Source: Stenotrophomonas daejeonensis
GTDB lineage: Bacteria > Pseudomonadota > Gammaproteobacteria > Xanthomonadales > Xanthomonadaceae
DNA length: 64,000 nt
Reading direction: 5' to 3'
NCBI RefSeq assembly: GCF_001431505.1
Contig: NZ_LDJP01000022.1
Span: 25,297-89,296 of the forward strand
Position 1 is the first letter of the stretch; every line of letters starts with the position of its first letter. Position numbers and translations under genes: made by a program. Below, piece after piece: positions 16,565 to 26,850 of the stretch. Below the pieces are notes generated by a model that searched no databases, had not been told where the DNA came from, and worked only from the letters and a program-made list of their open reading frames with translations.

Positions 16565-18903
16565 AGCTGACCCCGCGCCGGCGCATCGGCCTGGCGATCG
16601 GCTGGCTGCTGCTGCTGGGGCTGCTCAGCGCGTGGGTCGGCCAGCGCATGCAGGTCAGTGGCGACCTGCGCAAGTTCATGCCCGATGCGCGCACCCCGGC
16701 GCAGAAGCTGCTGCTCGACGAACTGGGCGAAGGCCCCGGCGCGCGGTTGCTGCTGCTGGCCCTGTCCGGCGCGGCGCCGGAACGGCTGGCCGCGCAGTCG
16801 CGGCAACTGCACGCGGCGCTGGCGGCCGATCCGCAGTTCGAGCTGGTCGCCAATGGCGGGCAGGCCGGGCTGGAGGCGTTTCCCGAGCGCCTGCTGCCCT
16901 ACCGCTACCTGATCGACGACCTGCCCGCCGACGCCTTCGACGCCGGCCACCTGGGCGATGAACTGCAGGCGCGGCTGCAGGATCTCGCATCACCCGCCGG
17001 CGCATTGGTCGAGCCGCTGCTGCCGTCCGACCCCACCCTGCAGGTCCTGCGCGTGGCCGAAGCCCTGCAACCGGCCAATGCGCCGCAGCGCATCGACGAG
17101 GTCTGGTTCGACCACACCGGCACGCAGGCACTGCTGCTGGTGCAGACGCACGCGGCCGGCTTCGACCCCGGTGCGCAGCAACAGGCGGTGGATACGATCA
17201 ACGGCATCTTCGAGCGCATCGCCGCCGGCAGCGGCAGCCGGCTGGAGACGAGCGGGCCGGGCGCGTTCTCGGTGAAGATCGGCAACCGCACCGCCCGCGA
17301 GGCCGGCACCATCGGCAGCATCGACACGATCGGCATGATCCTGCTGCTGTGGCTCGCCTACCGCAGCTGGAAGATGCCGATCCTCGGCTTCCTGCCGCTG
17401 GCCAGCGCCGGGTTGGCCGGGTTGGCCGCGGTGGCGCTGACCTTCGACGGCGTGCACGGCATCACCATCGCCTTCGGCTTCACCCTGATCGGCGTGGTGC
17501 AGGACTACCCGATCCATTTCTTCAGCCACCAGCGCCCCGGCCGCTCGCCGTGGGACAACGTGCGCGCGCTGTGGCCGACGCTGGGCACCGGCGTGGTCGC
17601 CACCTGCATCGCCTACCTGACCTTCCTGTTCTCCGGCGTCGAGGGGCTGAAGCAGCTGTCGGTGTTCACCATCACCGCGCTGGCCACCGCGGCGCTGGCT
17701 ACACGCTACCTGTTGCCGGCGCTGGTGGACCCGGCCACCCGCGACTTCGCCGATTCGGCATGGCTGGCCCGCCTGTGGCGGCATACCCGGCGGCTGCCGC
17801 GCCCGCGCCGCTCGCTGGCGGTGCTGGCGGCCGCCGCGCTGGTGGTGCTGGCCTGGGCGCCGGGACCGTTCTGGCAGAACGACCTGGGCAAGCTGACGCC
17901 GGTGGATGGCGCCGACCTGCTGCGCCATGCGCAGTTGAGCCGCGAGCTGGGTACGCCGGACGTGCGCTACGTGGTCGCCGTGCACGGCGGCGATGCGCAG
18001 GCGGCGCTGCAGGCCAGCGAGCGGCTGCGCCCGGCGCTGGACCGGCTGGTTGCCGATGGCGCGCTGGAGCGCTACGACATGGCCGCGCGCTACCTGCCCA
18101 GCGCGGCGTTGCAGCGCCAGCGCCAACAACGGTTGCCGGACGCGGCCACGCTGCGCGGCGCGCTGGCCGCGGCGGTGGCCGCCACGCCGTTCCGCGACGA
18201 TGCGTTCGAGCCCTTCGTCGCCGACGTGCAGCGCGCCCGCGACGCACCGCCCTTGCTGCCGCGGGACCTGCGCGGCACGCCCCTGGCGACCGTGGTCGGC
18301 GGGCTGCTGCTGCAGGGCGGCGGCCAGGCCACCGCGCTGGTTTCGTTGAGTGGCCTGCACGACGTGGCCGCGGTGGCGACCGCCGCGCGCCTGCACGGCG
18401 CCGAGCTGCTGGACCTGAAGCACGCCTCCGAATCGCTGGTGGCCGATTACCGCGGGCGCGTGCTGGCGGCGCTGGCCGTCGCCATGCTGCTGCTGGCCGC
18501 CACCGTGTGGGTGGCGCTGCGCTCGCCGCGCCGCGTGCTGCGGGTGCTGCTGCCGATGCTGCTGGCCACGCTGGTGGTGCTGGCCACGCTGCGCGGCGCC
18601 GGCATCGAACTGAACCTGTTCCACCTGATCGGGCTGATCCTCGCCGCCGGCCTGGGCCTGGACTATGGCCTGTTCTTCGAGCATGCCGGCGACAGCCTCG
18701 CCGACCAGCTGCGCACCTTCCACGGCCTGCTGGTGTGCAGCGTGATGACGCTGCTGGTGTTCAGCCTGCTCGGCCTGTCCTCGATTCCGGTGCTGCGCGC
18801 GATCGGTGGCACCGTGGCATTGGGCGTGGTGTGCAACTTCGTGCTGGCGCTGCTGATCGCGCGCGAACCCTGGCAGGAGGCCGCGACCGATGCTGGCGCG
18901 TGA
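16561..18903 (+). CDS. MMPL/RND-superfamily exporter of pigment cluster
   Basis: 780 aa, start TTG at 16561 overlapping the previous stop. The layout is the duplicated MMPL pattern: one N-terminal helix, a periplasmic loop (about 30-255), five helices (TIGSIDTIGMILLLWLAYRS and on), another helix near 420-440, a second periplasmic loop, and five C-terminal helices. GVVQDYPIHFFSHQR and GLGLDYGLFFEHA are the repeated helix-4 proton-relay motifs with Asp. Members of COG4258 in pigment clusters are thought to move the aryl-polyene lipid out of the inner membrane. It overlaps the next gene by 14 bases. Confidence 0.9.
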   Translation: MKLTPRRRIGLAIGWLLLLGLLSAWVGQRMQVSGDLRKFMPDARTPAQKLLLDELGEGPGARLLLLALSGAAPERLAAQSRQLHAALAADPQFELVANGGQAGLEAFPERLLPYRYLIDDLPADAFDAGHLGDELQARLQDLASPAGALVEPLLPSDPTLQVLRVAEALQPANAPQRIDEVWFDHTGTQALLLVQTHAAGFDPGAQQQAVDTINGIFERIAAGSGSRLETSGPGAFSVKIGNRTAREAGTIGSIDTIGMILLLWLAYRSWKMPILGFLPLASAGLAGLAAVALTFDGVHGITIAFGFTLIGVVQDYPIHFFSHQRPGRSPWDNVRALWPTLGTGVVATCIAYLTFLFSGVEGLKQLSVFTITALATAALATRYLLPALVDPATRDFADSAWLARLWRHTRRLPRPRRSLAVLAAAALVVLAWAPGPFWQNDLGKLTPVDGADLLRHAQLSRELGTPDVRYVVAVHGGDAQAALQASERLRPALDRLVADGALERYDMAARYLPSAALQRQRQQRLPDAATLRGALAAAVAATPFRDDAFEPFVADVQRARDAPPLLPRDLRGTPLATVVGGLLLQGGGQATALVSLSGLHDVAAVATAARLHGAELLDLKHASESLVADYRGRVLAALAVAMLLLAATVWVALRSPRRVLRVLLPMLLATLVVLATLRGAGIELNLFHLIGLILAAGLGLDYGLFFEHAGDSLADQLRTFHGLLVCSVMTLLVFSLLGLSSIPVLRAIGGTVALGVVCNFVLALLIAREPWQEAATDAGA

Positions 18904-19321
18904 GGACATCCTGCAACTGGTCCCGCACCAGGGCGGCATGTGCCTGTGGGACGAGGTGAGCGCCTGGACCGCCACGGACATCGCGCTGCGCGCCTTCAAC
19001 CACCGTGCCCCGGACCATCCGCTGCGCAGCGGCGGCCGGCTGCATGCCATCCATCTGTGCGAATACGGCGCGCAGGCGATGGCGGTGCACGGCGGCCTGC
19101 GCGCGCGCCAGCATGGCGGCGCGGTGCGGCCCGGCGTGCTGGTGGCGCTGCGCGACGTGCAGCTGCACCTCGCGCGCATCGATGATCTCGACGGTGCCAT
19201 CGAGGCTACCGCGCAGGTGCTGGCCGAGGCGGAAACCAGCCAGCAGTATGCGTTCCGCATCAACCACGGCACGCGCGTGCTGGCCGAAGGGCGCGCCGCG
19301 GTAATGCTGCAACCCGGATGA
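18890..19321 (+). CDS. Hotdog 3-hydroxyacyl-ACP dehydratase (ApeP-like)
   Basis: 143 aa. Begins MLAREDILQLVPHQGGMCLWDEV; PH-x2-G-M-x-L is the conserved start of COG4706-type dehydratases of aryl-polyene loci. HAIHLCEYGAQAMAVHGGL holds a Cys-Glu-Tyr-Gly block typical of the family, and PGVLVALRDVQL is the central strand. Expected to remove water from 3-hydroxyacyl chains on the ACP. The ATG lies inside the end of the exporter gene (14-base overlap), a sign of coupled translation. Confidence 0.87.
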   Translation: MLAREDILQLVPHQGGMCLWDEVSAWTATDIALRAFNHRAPDHPLRSGGRLHAIHLCEYGAQAMAVHGGLRARQHGGAVRPGVLVALRDVQLHLARIDDLDGAIEATAQVLAEAETSQQYAFRINHGTRVLAEGRAAVMLQPG

Positions 19322-19353
19322 TGGATAAGGCAATGCACGAGGAGGGAATGACG

Positions 19354-20082
19354 ATGGGCACGAAGCGACGCGCGCTGGTCACCGGCGGCAGTGGCGACCT
19401 GGGCGGCGCGATCTGCCGGCGGCTGGCCGCCGATGGCGTGCACGTGATCGTCCATGCCAACGGCAACCTGGTGCGGGCGCAGGCGGTGGCCGCGGAGATC
19501 GCCGCGGCCGGCGGCAGCGCGCAGGCGGTGGCCTTCGACGTGGCCGATGGCGCGGCCACCGCGGCGGCGCTGGAAATCCTGCTGGCCGATGGCCCGATCC
19601 AGATCGTGGTCAACAACGCCGGCGTGCACGACGACGCGCCGATGGCCGGCATGGATGCGGAGAAATGGCGGCGGGTGATCGACGTCTCGCTGCACGGCTT
19701 CTTCCACGTCACCCAGCCGCTGCTGCTGCCGATGGCGCGCACCCGCTGGGGCCGCGTCGTCAGCATTTCCTCGGTGGCGGCGGTGCTTGGCAACCGCGGC
19801 CAGAGCAACTACGCCGCGGCCAAGGCGGCCTTGCATGGCGCCTCGAAGTCGCTGGCGCGGGAAATGGCCAGCCGTGGCATCAGCGTCAATGTCGTCGCGC
19901 CGGGCGTGATCGCCGGGAGGATGACGGCCGACGCCTTCCCGCCCGAGGCGATCAAGCAGATGGTGCCGGCCGGGCGCGCCGGCAAGCCGGAGGAAGTGGC
20001 GGCGCTGGTCGCCTTCCTGTGCAGCGATGCGGCCGCCTACGTCAACGGGCAGGTGATCGGCATCAACGGCGGCATGGGCTGA
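19354..20082 (+). CDS. 3-ketoacyl-ACP reductase (FabG-like SDR)
   Basis: 242 aa. The Rossmann motif is TGGSGDLGGAI, NNAG follows at 87-90, and the catalytic set is Ser138/140, Tyr153 and Lys157 in SNYAAAKAAL. It reduces 3-ketoacyl-ACP intermediates with NADPH and works with the ketosynthase and dehydratases here. GAGGAGG ending at 19345 sits eight bases before the ATG at 19354, so I prefer MGTKRRALVTGG to the longer ATG at 19318. The gene ends six bases from the convergent glycosyltransferase. Confidence 0.93.
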   Translation: MGTKRRALVTGGSGDLGGAICRRLAADGVHVIVHANGNLVRAQAVAAEIAAAGGSAQAVAFDVADGAATAAALEILLADGPIQIVVNNAGVHDDAPMAGMDAEKWRRVIDVSLHGFFHVTQPLLLPMARTRWGRVVSISSVAAVLGNRGQSNYAAAKAALHGASKSLAREMASRGISVNVVAPGVIAGRMTADAFPPEAIKQMVPAGRAGKPEEVAALVAFLCSDAAAYVNGQVIGINGGMG

Positions 20083-20088
20083 CCCGGC

Positions 20089-20865
20089 TCAAGTCTCGTC
20101 GATGACCGGCGGATTGGCGCGGATGGTGCGATGCACCTGCCGCACCCGCCCGTGGCGCAGCGCGAAGCGCACGATGTGGCTGGTGATGCGGTACAGGTCG
20201 CGCAGCGGGCGGAAATGGCTGGGGCGGAAGCATTCGCCATTGCCGGCATCGCGGTAGCGCGATTCGATCGGCACCGACACGCAGCGCGTGCCCAGACGCC
20301 GCGCGGCCGAGATCAGTACCTGCGCCTCGAACACGAACCCCTCGCCGGGCACCTCGCGCATGGCGATCACTTCGGCCGGGTAGAAGCGCTGCCCGCTCTG
20401 GCTGTCGGCCACCTGGTAATGCGTGCCCCAGGCCACGCCCCAGTCGCCGAATTCGTTGGCTAGCCGCCGCAGCAGGGGCTGCGAGGCGCGCTTGCGCAGG
20501 CGCGCGCCGATGATGATGCAGCCGGGGTGGCGGTTGGCGCTGGCCAGCAGCCGCGGCAGGTCGGAGGCGGCATGCTGGCCGTCGCCATCCAGGGTCAACG
20601 CGCCGCGCAGGCCGCGCCGCACCGCCTCGGCGAAGCCGCTGCGCAGTGCGGCGCCCTTGCCGCGGCGCTGCGGGTGGCGCAGCACGGTGACCGGCAGGTC
20701 GGCGATGCGCACGGCGGTGTCGTCCTCCGAGCCATCGTCGACCACGATCACGTGCGGGAAATGTTCCAGCGCGCCTTCCACCACCTCGCGGATGCGCAGC
20801 GCCTCGTTGAGCGCCGGGATCACCACGGCGACGTCGTCCGGGCCAAGCGGCAACGAGTCAGCCAT
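20089..20865 (-). CDS. Family 2 glycosyltransferase of pigment cluster
   Basis: 258 aa. A GT-A fold is shown by VAVVIPALNEALRIREVVEGA, VIVVDDGSEDDTA and LTLDGDGQH (DxD motif). It resembles dolichyl-phosphate mannose synthase-like transferases but lacks membrane helices. Known aryl-polyene clusters include such enzymes, and a sugar or head-group transfer to the pigment lipid is inferred. The start at 20865 overlaps the end of the chain-length-factor gene by eight bases, so these genes are one minus-strand operon. Confidence 0.87.
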   Translation of the reverse strand: MADSLPLGPDDVAVVIPALNEALRIREVVEGALEHFPHVIVVDDGSEDDTAVRIADLPVTVLRHPQRRGKGAALRSGFAEAVRRGLRGALTLDGDGQHAASDLPRLLASANRHPGCIIIGARLRKRASQPLLRRLANEFGDWGVAWGTHYQVADSQSGQRFYPAEVIAMREVPGEGFVFEAQVLISAARRLGTRCVSVPIESRYRDAGNGECFRPSHFRPLRDLYRITSHIVRFALRHGRVRQVHRTIRANPPVIDET

Positions 20866-21637
20866 GCCCGATGTCGACCCGCAGCCACTGCCCCGCGCCG
20901 GCCGGCAGCCATGCCCGTTCCTGTTCCAGCGCGAGTGCCTCCAGCAACGGCAGCGCCGGCTGCATCGCGTTGCCGGCCAGCAGCCGCGACAGCGGCCCGG
21001 GCGCCTGCGTGCCGGTCTGCCCGGCCAATTCCAGCCGCAGCACCGGCAGGCCGGGGCAGGGCATGCGCGAGAGCACCAGCGCGATGCCGAGCAGGCCCTC
21101 ACTGGGCACCAGCGTGCCCAGCGGCCCGCAGGCCGGGCCGTCATAGGCGACCAGCAGCACCGCTTCGCTGCCCGCGGCCAGCTGCGCCACCGCCTCGACC
21201 AGGCCCTGCGCGAAGCTGCCCGGCCCGGCGCTGATCGCGGTGGCCGGCGCGTGTGCGCCGGTGCCGATGGTCCAGTAGCCGGCGGCGGCGTTGTGTACCG
21301 AGTTGTGGAAGCGGGTCGGCGAAATCGCGCGCGGGTCGTCGGCCAGCGTCGTGCACATGTAGTCGGTGATCGACATCTCGCCGTGGGTGGAGGCGAACAC
21401 CGACGGCAGCGTCGCCGCTTCGCGCCCGGCCGCTTCGCAGGCGGCCAGCGCGGCGTCCAGCGCCACCGCCACGGTGGCCGGCGCACGGCGGCGCTCGTTG
21501 GCCGCCAGCAGCGCCGCCGCCGGGCGTGCCGGTGCCTGCGGCGGGCGCCGGCCTTCGCGCACCCAGGCGCAGGCCGCGTCCCAGTCGGGCAGCCCGCTGC
21601 CCCAGAAGCCGATGCCTTCGACGATCGCTTCGCGCAC
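20858..21637 (-). CDS. Ketosynthase chain-length factor-like protein
   Basis: 259 aa from a GTG start (VREAIVEGIGFWGSG). It carries the beta-ketoacyl synthase-like fold without an active-site Cys; HGEMSITDYMCTTLADDPRAISP in two parts and SVHNAAAGYWTIGTG are typical of the PF13723-type chain-length factors in aryl-polyene loci. It should pair with the ketosynthase just upstream to form the chain-extending dimer. The gene begins five bases after the ketosynthase stop. No ATG fits, so the GTG is favoured. Confidence 0.85.
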   Translation of the reverse strand: MREAIVEGIGFWGSGLPDWDAACAWVREGRRPPQAPARPAAALLAANERRRAPATVAVALDAALAACEAAGREAATLPSVFASTHGEMSITDYMCTTLADDPRAISPTRFHNSVHNAAAGYWTIGTGAHAPATAISAGPGSFAQGLVEAVAQLAAGSEAVLLVAYDGPACGPLGTLVPSEGLLGIALVLSRMPCPGLPVLRLELAGQTGTQAPGPLSRLLAGNAMQPALPLLEALALEQERAWLPAGAGQWLRVDIGHG

Positions 21638-21642
21638 CTGCC

Positions 21643-22866
21643 TCACCCCGCCTTGCCGAATACCAGCGAGCAGTTGTTGCCGCCGAAGCCGAAGGAATTG
21701 TTCATCGCATGGCCGATGTCCGCGTGCGCGTTGTCGAACCGGATCTGCGGGCCGCAGGCCGGGTCGGCGACCTCGCTGTTGAGCGTGCCCGGCAGCAGGC
21801 CGTCGGACAGGGCCAGCAGCGCGAACACCGATTCGACGATGCCGGCCGCGCCCAGCGTGTGCCCGGTCCAGCCCTTGGTCGAACTGGCGTGCAATGACGG
21901 CGGGAACAACGCGGCCACCGCCGCCGCCTCGATGCCGTCGTTGGCCGGGGTCGAGGTGCCGTGCAGGTTGAGGTAGCCCACCTGCATGGCGTCCAGGCCG
22001 GCGCCGTGCAGCGCCCGTTGCATCGCCAGGCGGGCGCCCAGGCCTTGCGGGTGCGGCGCCGACATGTGGTGGGCGTCGCTGGATTCGCCGTAGCCGTGCA
22101 GTTGCAGCGCGGTGTCCGGGCCGGCGCCGGCGCGTTCCAGCACGGCGTAGCCGCCGCCTTCGCCCAGCGACAGCCCATTGCGGCGGGCATCGAACGGCCG
22201 ACAGGGATCGTTGGCGACCAGCTGCAGCGAATGGAAGCCGAACAGCACGCTGCCGCACAGTGTGTCGACGCCACCCACCAGCGCGGCATCGGCGAAGCCG
22301 GCGTGGATCAGGCGCGCCGCCTGCGCGAACACCTTGGCGCTTGACGAGCAGGCGGTGGCCACGGTCACGCACGGCCCGCGCAGCCCGGTGGCGGCCTGCA
22401 CGAAGTCGCCCGGCGCGTGCGGGGTATGGATGCGCGGGCGCCGCAGGTCCGGCGGGAAGCACGCCACGTCGTCGGCACCGGCCTGCAGGTGCGCGTAGGC
22501 CTCCTCGGTGGCGCCGATGCTGGAGGTGGACGTGCCCATCACCACCGCCACGCGGCCGGCGCCGTGGCGGGCGATGACACCGGCCAGCGCATCGAGCAGG
22601 CCGTCCTGCTGCAGCGCCAGCCACGCCAGCGCGTTGTTGCGGCAGGCGAAGCCGGACAGGGCCGGTGGCAGCACCACGTCCTCCACGCCCTCGACGCGGC
22701 CGATCCAGCAGTCCAGCGGGTCGCTGCCGAAATCGTTGCGGCGCAGCCCGCTGCGGCGTTGCGCCAGCGCCCGGCGCTGCGCATCCAGCCCGGCGCCCAG
22801 TGCGGTGGTGGCACTGTGCGCGAGGATGTTCAGCGGGAGCTGGCGCGGGGACGGAGCGGCGGTCAC
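21643..22866 (-). CDS. Beta-ketoacyl-ACP synthase of pigment cluster
   Basis: 407 aa from the GTG at 22866. The catalytic triad of condensing enzymes is complete: Cys173 in TACSSSAK, His302 in LHGTSTPAND and His336 in TGHTLGAAG. It ends with the usual NNSFGFGGNNCSLVF. It extends the aryl-primed chain with malonyl units. The frame is open further upstream to 23076, but those codons have poor bias and the homologous region begins near residue 8. It is the first gene of the three-gene minus-strand operon. Confidence 0.93.
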   Translation of the reverse strand: MTAAPSPRQLPLNILAHSATTALGAGLDAQRRALAQRRSGLRRNDFGSDPLDCWIGRVEGVEDVVLPPALSGFACRNNALAWLALQQDGLLDALAGVIARHGAGRVAVVMGTSTSSIGATEEAYAHLQAGADDVACFPPDLRRPRIHTPHAPGDFVQAATGLRGPCVTVATACSSSAKVFAQAARLIHAGFADAALVGGVDTLCGSVLFGFHSLQLVANDPCRPFDARRNGLSLGEGGGYAVLERAGAGPDTALQLHGYGESSDAHHMSAPHPQGLGARLAMQRALHGAGLDAMQVGYLNLHGTSTPANDGIEAAAVAALFPPSLHASSTKGWTGHTLGAAGIVESVFALLALSDGLLPGTLNSEVADPACGPQIRFDNAHADIGHAMNNSFGFGGNNCSLVFGKAG

Positions 22867-23074
22867 GCGGTTTTCCGGGGCCTGGACGGGGCGCGAGTAT
22901 ATCGGTGCGCCGTCCGCCGCATGGCTCCATGCCGGCATACCGACGTCGGCGTCTTGATGAAAATGAATGAAGCTTCGCCGAAGAAGGCGGCCGCTGCGGG
23001 CACAAATGCCTTTCGCCTGCGTCGGCTTTCCGACACAATCCTGCGTATTCCCAAGCAGGGCAAAGCCCGCGGGC

Positions 23075-23350
23075 ATGCAAGCCTACGTTTACAAGAGCCA
23101 ACGCAAGCAGGACACCTACGTCTACCTTGCCAAGCGCGATGATTTCGACGCGATCCCGCCCACGCTCGGTGCCACGCTGGCACCGTTCAGCTTCGTGCTG
23201 GAGGTCGCCCTGACCCCGGAGCGGCGCCTGGCCCAGGCCGACGCCGCGCTGGTGCGCGCCAACCTGGCCGAGCGCGGCTTCCACCTGCAGTTGCCGCCGC
23301 AGCCGCTGGCGCCGGTGAAGATCGCCCGCATCGACGGCCGCGATGACTGA
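23075..23350 (+). CDS. YcgL domain protein
   Basis: 91 aa. [20 protein letters not shown] at the N-terminus and [19 protein letters not shown] match the YcgL (DUF709) family of small cytosolic proteins of gammaproteobacteria. Known members may act in RNA decay, but function is not firmly settled. The start at 23075 matches the family's usual first residues; the in-frame extension upstream is rich in Arg and unlikely. It overlaps the following ankyrin gene by eight bases. Confidence 0.88.
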   Translation: MQAYVYKSQRKQDTYVYLAKRDDFDAIPPTLGATLAPFSFVLEVALTPERRLAQADAALVRANLAERGFHLQLPPQPLAPVKIARIDGRDD

Positions 23351-26300
23351 CCCGCTGCGTACCCGTGCCGCCGGTGCGCTGGCCGCCGGCGCGCTGCTTG
23401 CCCTCGTCGCCGGGTTCGGTGGTGCGGCCGCCGCCGTGTGCGGCCTGCTGGCGCAACCCGCGTTTGCCTTGGGCGTGTCGTGGTGGCGGCGTACGCGTGC
23501 CGCCACCGCGCCGGCCGCGTTGTTCAAGCATGAATTGCCGGCCCTGCTGGCGGTGTGGGCCGGCGGCGTACTGCTGCTGGCACTGCTGGTGTCGTGGCCG
23601 CTGCGGGCGCTGCGCGACAGCGGCAGCCTGCCGGCGGTGCTGGCAGTGAGCGTGGCGGTGAGCATCGCGGTGCTGGCGCTGTGGCGCAGCTGGCCGTTGT
23701 GGCAGGCGCTGGAGCGCGAGGGTGGCACGTTGCGCGCGCAGGGGCAGGCGCTGTCGGCGCGTGGCATGGAAAGCTGGCACGGGCTGGGCGCGGCGCTGGC
23801 GTTGCTGGCGCTGTGCGCGGCGGTGTTCGTACCGGCCTGGCCGGGCCTGCTCGGCACCGGCTGGCAGTGGCCGCTGGCGATCGCCACCGCGCTGCTGTCG
23901 CCGGTGCTGCACGGCGTGCTGCAACGGCTGCCCAGCGCGCCGCCGGCGCCGGTTGCCGAGGCGCCGGTATTCGATCCCTTCGCCGAGCCGCTGGCCGAGC
24001 CGGCGCCGCTGGAACCGCTGGCGCAGCACGAACTGCTGCCGCAGCTGTACGACGCCGCGCGCGGTGGCCGCGTCGACCGCGCATTGCAGTTGCTGGACGC
24101 TGGCGCCGATCCGCATGCGCTGCCGCCGGACGACTCGCGCGACCAGCGCAGCCTGGCGGTGCTGGCCGCGGTGTTGCCGGACCTGCGCCTGCTGCGCGCG
24201 CTGATTGGCCGCGGCGTCGACGTGAACCTGGCCCACCGCGGCATGACCCCGCTGCTGGCCGCTACCCGCGACAGCTGGCACGGCCGCCCGGAAGCGGTGA
24301 TGACCCTGCTGGCCAACGGCGCCGACCCGCGCGCCACCGACGCCGACGGCAACACTCCGCTGCACCACGCCGCGCGCAGTTCCGACCCTGGCGTGGCCGC
24401 GCTGCTGCGCGATGCCGCCGCGCAGATCGACGCGCTCAACCACGACGGCCACAGCCCGTTGGCGGTGGCCTGCCAGAGCGGCAACTGGCGGCTGGCCAAG
24501 TTCCTGCTCGAACGCGGCGCCAAGGTGGAGCCGGCCGATGGCGTGCCGGTGCTGGTGCCTGCCGCCGCCACCGAGGACGACGACCCGGCCGGCGTGCAGC
24601 TGCTGCTCAAGCACAAGGCACGGCTGGACGCGCGCGACCGTCGCCGCCGCAGCGCACTGCACGAGGCCGCGCTGGCCGGGCATGCCGAGATCGTCGAGGT
24701 CCTGCTCAACGCCGGCGCCAACATCGAACCGCGCGACGCCGCCGGCCGCACGCCGTGGCTGGACGCCGCCGCGCAGGCCCATGCCGGCGTGCTCGAACGC
24801 CTGCTCGCGCACCGGCCCGACGTCAACGCCGTCGATGGCGAAGGCAACAACGCGCTGCTGCTGGCCTGCCGCGCCGAGCAGGTCGGCGCGACGCTGGTGC
24901 GCTGGCTGCTCGAACTGGGCGTCGCCCGCGACGTGGCCGCCGCCGATGGCCGCCGCGCCATCGACCATGCCGCCGCCGCCGGGCGCTGGAGCATCGTCGC
25001 GCTGCTCGACCCGGACTATCCGCTGCCGGTCGCGGTCAGCGACGCGCAGGCCAATGGCGAAAGCGACGGCGCCGCCACGCCATCGCCGCTGAGCGACCGC
25101 GCCCCGCTGGAATTGCTGCGCGAAGCGCTGGCCTTCGGCAACATCGATGGCATGCGCTCGATGGCGCAGCTGTGCACGCCGGCCGAACTGGGCGGCCTGC
25201 TGCACGACCCCGAACTGGCGTTGCAACCGTGCGTGGTGGACTGGTTGCTGCAGCACGACATCGCGCTGGAACAGCAGGATGCCTGCGGCGACACGCCAAT
25301 GTTCGCGCTGCTGGCGCGTGGCGTGGATGCCATCCCGACCCTGCAGGTGCTGCTGCGGCATGGCGTGTCGCCGGCCGGCCGCGGCGGGCTCGGCCGCCTG
25401 CTCGCCGCCTGCGCGCGCCACGACCACGGCTCGCGCGGTACCGAGCAGTTCGCGCTGGAACTGCTGGAGCGCGGCGCCGACCCGTTCGGTGCTTCGCCGG
25501 CCGGCGACCCGCCGCTGGCGCTGGCCGTGCGCCTGGGCTGGCTGAAACTGCAGCAGGCGTTGCTGGCGCTGGGCGTGGACCGCGAGGCGCGCGACAGTCA
25601 TGGCATGACCGCCTTGCACCTGGCCACCGCACTGGCACGCGAGGCCTCGCTGAAACTGCTGGTGATGCAGGGCGCCTCGCCGGACGCGCGCGCCGCAGAC
25701 GGCCAGACCCCGCTCGGCGTGGCCCTGTCCAGCGGCCGCCGCGACCTGGCCGACTGGCTGGACTGGCGCGGCTGGCCGTTGCCGCTGCGCGCGCTGCGCG
25801 AGGCCGACGTGCCGGCCGCGGCGATGGCCGGCGACGCCGACGCAGTGCGCCGCCTGCTCGACCTCGGCCTGCCGGTGGACGCCACCGATGCGCAGGGCTG
25901 CACCGGCCTGCTGCGCGCGGCCGGCGGCGGCCATGCCGCGGCGGTGGACCTGCTGCTGGCGCGCGGCGCCGACCCGCAGCACGCCGCCGCCAGTGGCGCC
26001 ACGCCGTTGTCGGCGGCGGTGAGCATGCGCCAGGGCGGCATCGTCACCGCGCTGCTCGATGCTGGTGCGCACATCGACCACCGCCTGCCCGGCGGCGTCA
26101 CCGTGCTGATGCTGGCCGCCGCGCTGGGCCTGCCGGACATCGTCGCCAAGCTGCTGACCGCCGGCGCCGACGTGCATGCCGGCGACGACCAGCACCTGGC
26201 GCCGTTGCACTGCGCCGCGCTGTATGGCTTCACCGCGCGCGACCGCTCGCGCCTGCTGGCGCTGCTGGACACCCTGCTGCTGGCCGGCGCCGAACCCGAC

Positions 26301-26663
26301 CAGCCCGCCGCCGGTACCGTCACCCCGTTGCTGCTGTTGCTGGGCGCGCGCGCCGAACCCGGCACCGCCTGCGACGAGCAGGTGGTGCTGGCCGCGGTCG
26401 AGCGCCTGCTCGACGAGGACGTGGCGCTGGACGTGCGCGACCCGCGCGGCTTCGGCCCGCTGCACCTGGCCGCGCTGCATGGCCTGCCGCTGCTGGTGCA
26501 GAGCCTGCTGCGCGCCGGTGCCGACCCGGACGCCCGCGACAACCTCAACCGCAGCCCGCGCGAGATCGCGGTGATGCGCGGTTTCGTCGACATCGCCGGC
26601 GCCTTCGAGCCGGCGGTGCCGGGCGTGTCGTCGATGGCCCGCTTCCTGCGCGACCGGGGCTGA
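23343..26663 (+). CDS. Large membrane-anchored ankyrin-repeat protein
   Basis: 1106 aa. Residues 1-200 hold about five hydrophobic segments (for example [56 protein letters not shown]). A Pro/Ala/Glu linker near 200-230 leads to a long ankyrin array up to about residue 1090, with units such as [40 protein letters not shown] and [20 protein letters not shown]. Ankyrin arrays bind proteins; the partner is unknown. The array should face the cytosol or periplasm depending on helix number. Eight-base overlap with YcgL suggests coupled translation. Confidence 0.9.
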   Translation: MTDPLRTRAAGALAAGALLALVAGFGGAAAAVCGLLAQPAFALGVSWWRRTRAATAPAALFKHELPALLAVWAGGVLLLALLVSWPLRALRDSGSLPAVLAVSVAVSIAVLALWRSWPLWQALEREGGTLRAQGQALSARGMESWHGLGAALALLALCAAVFVPAWPGLLGTGWQWPLAIATALLSPVLHGVLQRLPSAPPAPVAEAPVFDPFAEPLAEPAPLEPLAQHELLPQLYDAARGGRVDRALQLLDAGADPHALPPDDSRDQRSLAVLAAVLPDLRLLRALIGRGVDVNLAHRGMTPLLAATRDSWHGRPEAVMTLLANGADPRATDADGNTPLHHAARSSDPGVAALLRDAAAQIDALNHDGHSPLAVACQSGNWRLAKFLLERGAKVEPADGVPVLVPAAATEDDDPAGVQLLLKHKARLDARDRRRRSALHEAALAGHAEIVEVLLNAGANIEPRDAAGRTPWLDAAAQAHAGVLERLLAHRPDVNAVDGEGNNALLLACRAEQVGATLVRWLLELGVARDVAAADGRRAIDHAAAAGRWSIVALLDPDYPLPVAVSDAQANGESDGAATPSPLSDRAPLELLREALAFGNIDGMRSMAQLCTPAELGGLLHDPELALQPCVVDWLLQHDIALEQQDACGDTPMFALLARGVDAIPTLQVLLRHGVSPAGRGGLGRLLAACARHDHGSRGTEQFALELLERGADPFGASPAGDPPLALAVRLGWLKLQQALLALGVDREARDSHGMTALHLATALAREASLKLLVMQGASPDARAADGQTPLGVALSSGRRDLADWLDWRGWPLPLRALREADVPAAAMAGDADAVRRLLDLGLPVDATDAQGCTGLLRAAGGGHAAAVDLLLARGADPQHAAASGATPLSAAVSMRQGGIVTALLDAGAHIDHRLPGGVTVLMLAAALGLPDIVAKLLTAGADVHAGDDQHLAPLHCAALYGFTARDRSRLLALLDTLLLAGAEPDQPAAGTVTPLLLLLGARAEPGTACDEQVVLAAVERLLDEDVALDVRDPRGFGPLHLAALHGLPLLVQSLLRAGADPDARDNLNRSPREIAVMRGFVDIAGAFEPAVPGVSSMARFLRDRG

Positions 26664-26678
26664 GCCATTGAATCCGTA

Positions 26679-26756
26679 GCTGCGGGGCTTGCCCCGCAGG
26701 CCTTGAACCCACCGCGACGGGAAGCCCCGTACCGGGCAAGCCCGGCATCCGCGATT
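26679..26756. repeat. REP-like palindromes
   Basis: GCGGGGCTTGCCCCGC lies at about 26683-26698 and is followed by an inverted, degenerate partner (CCGGGCAAGCCCGG). It is one of several copies of the same intergenic repeat in this window. The space up to the antiporter gene holds nothing else that I can see. Confidence 0.8.
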
Positions 26757-26850
26757 CCCGATGGGTGCCGACCGTTGGTCGGCACGGCCCCTTGCATTGA
26801 ACTCTCCCGCCGCCCGAGCAACGGTCGGGCGCCAGCGTAGCGATTGCGGG

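Noticed and set aside
23187..26480. 1097-codon minus-strand frame opposite the ankyrin gene
   Set aside because: Composition is low-complexity Arg/Gln/Gly/His, no start region fits, and the plus-strand frame has clear ankyrin units.
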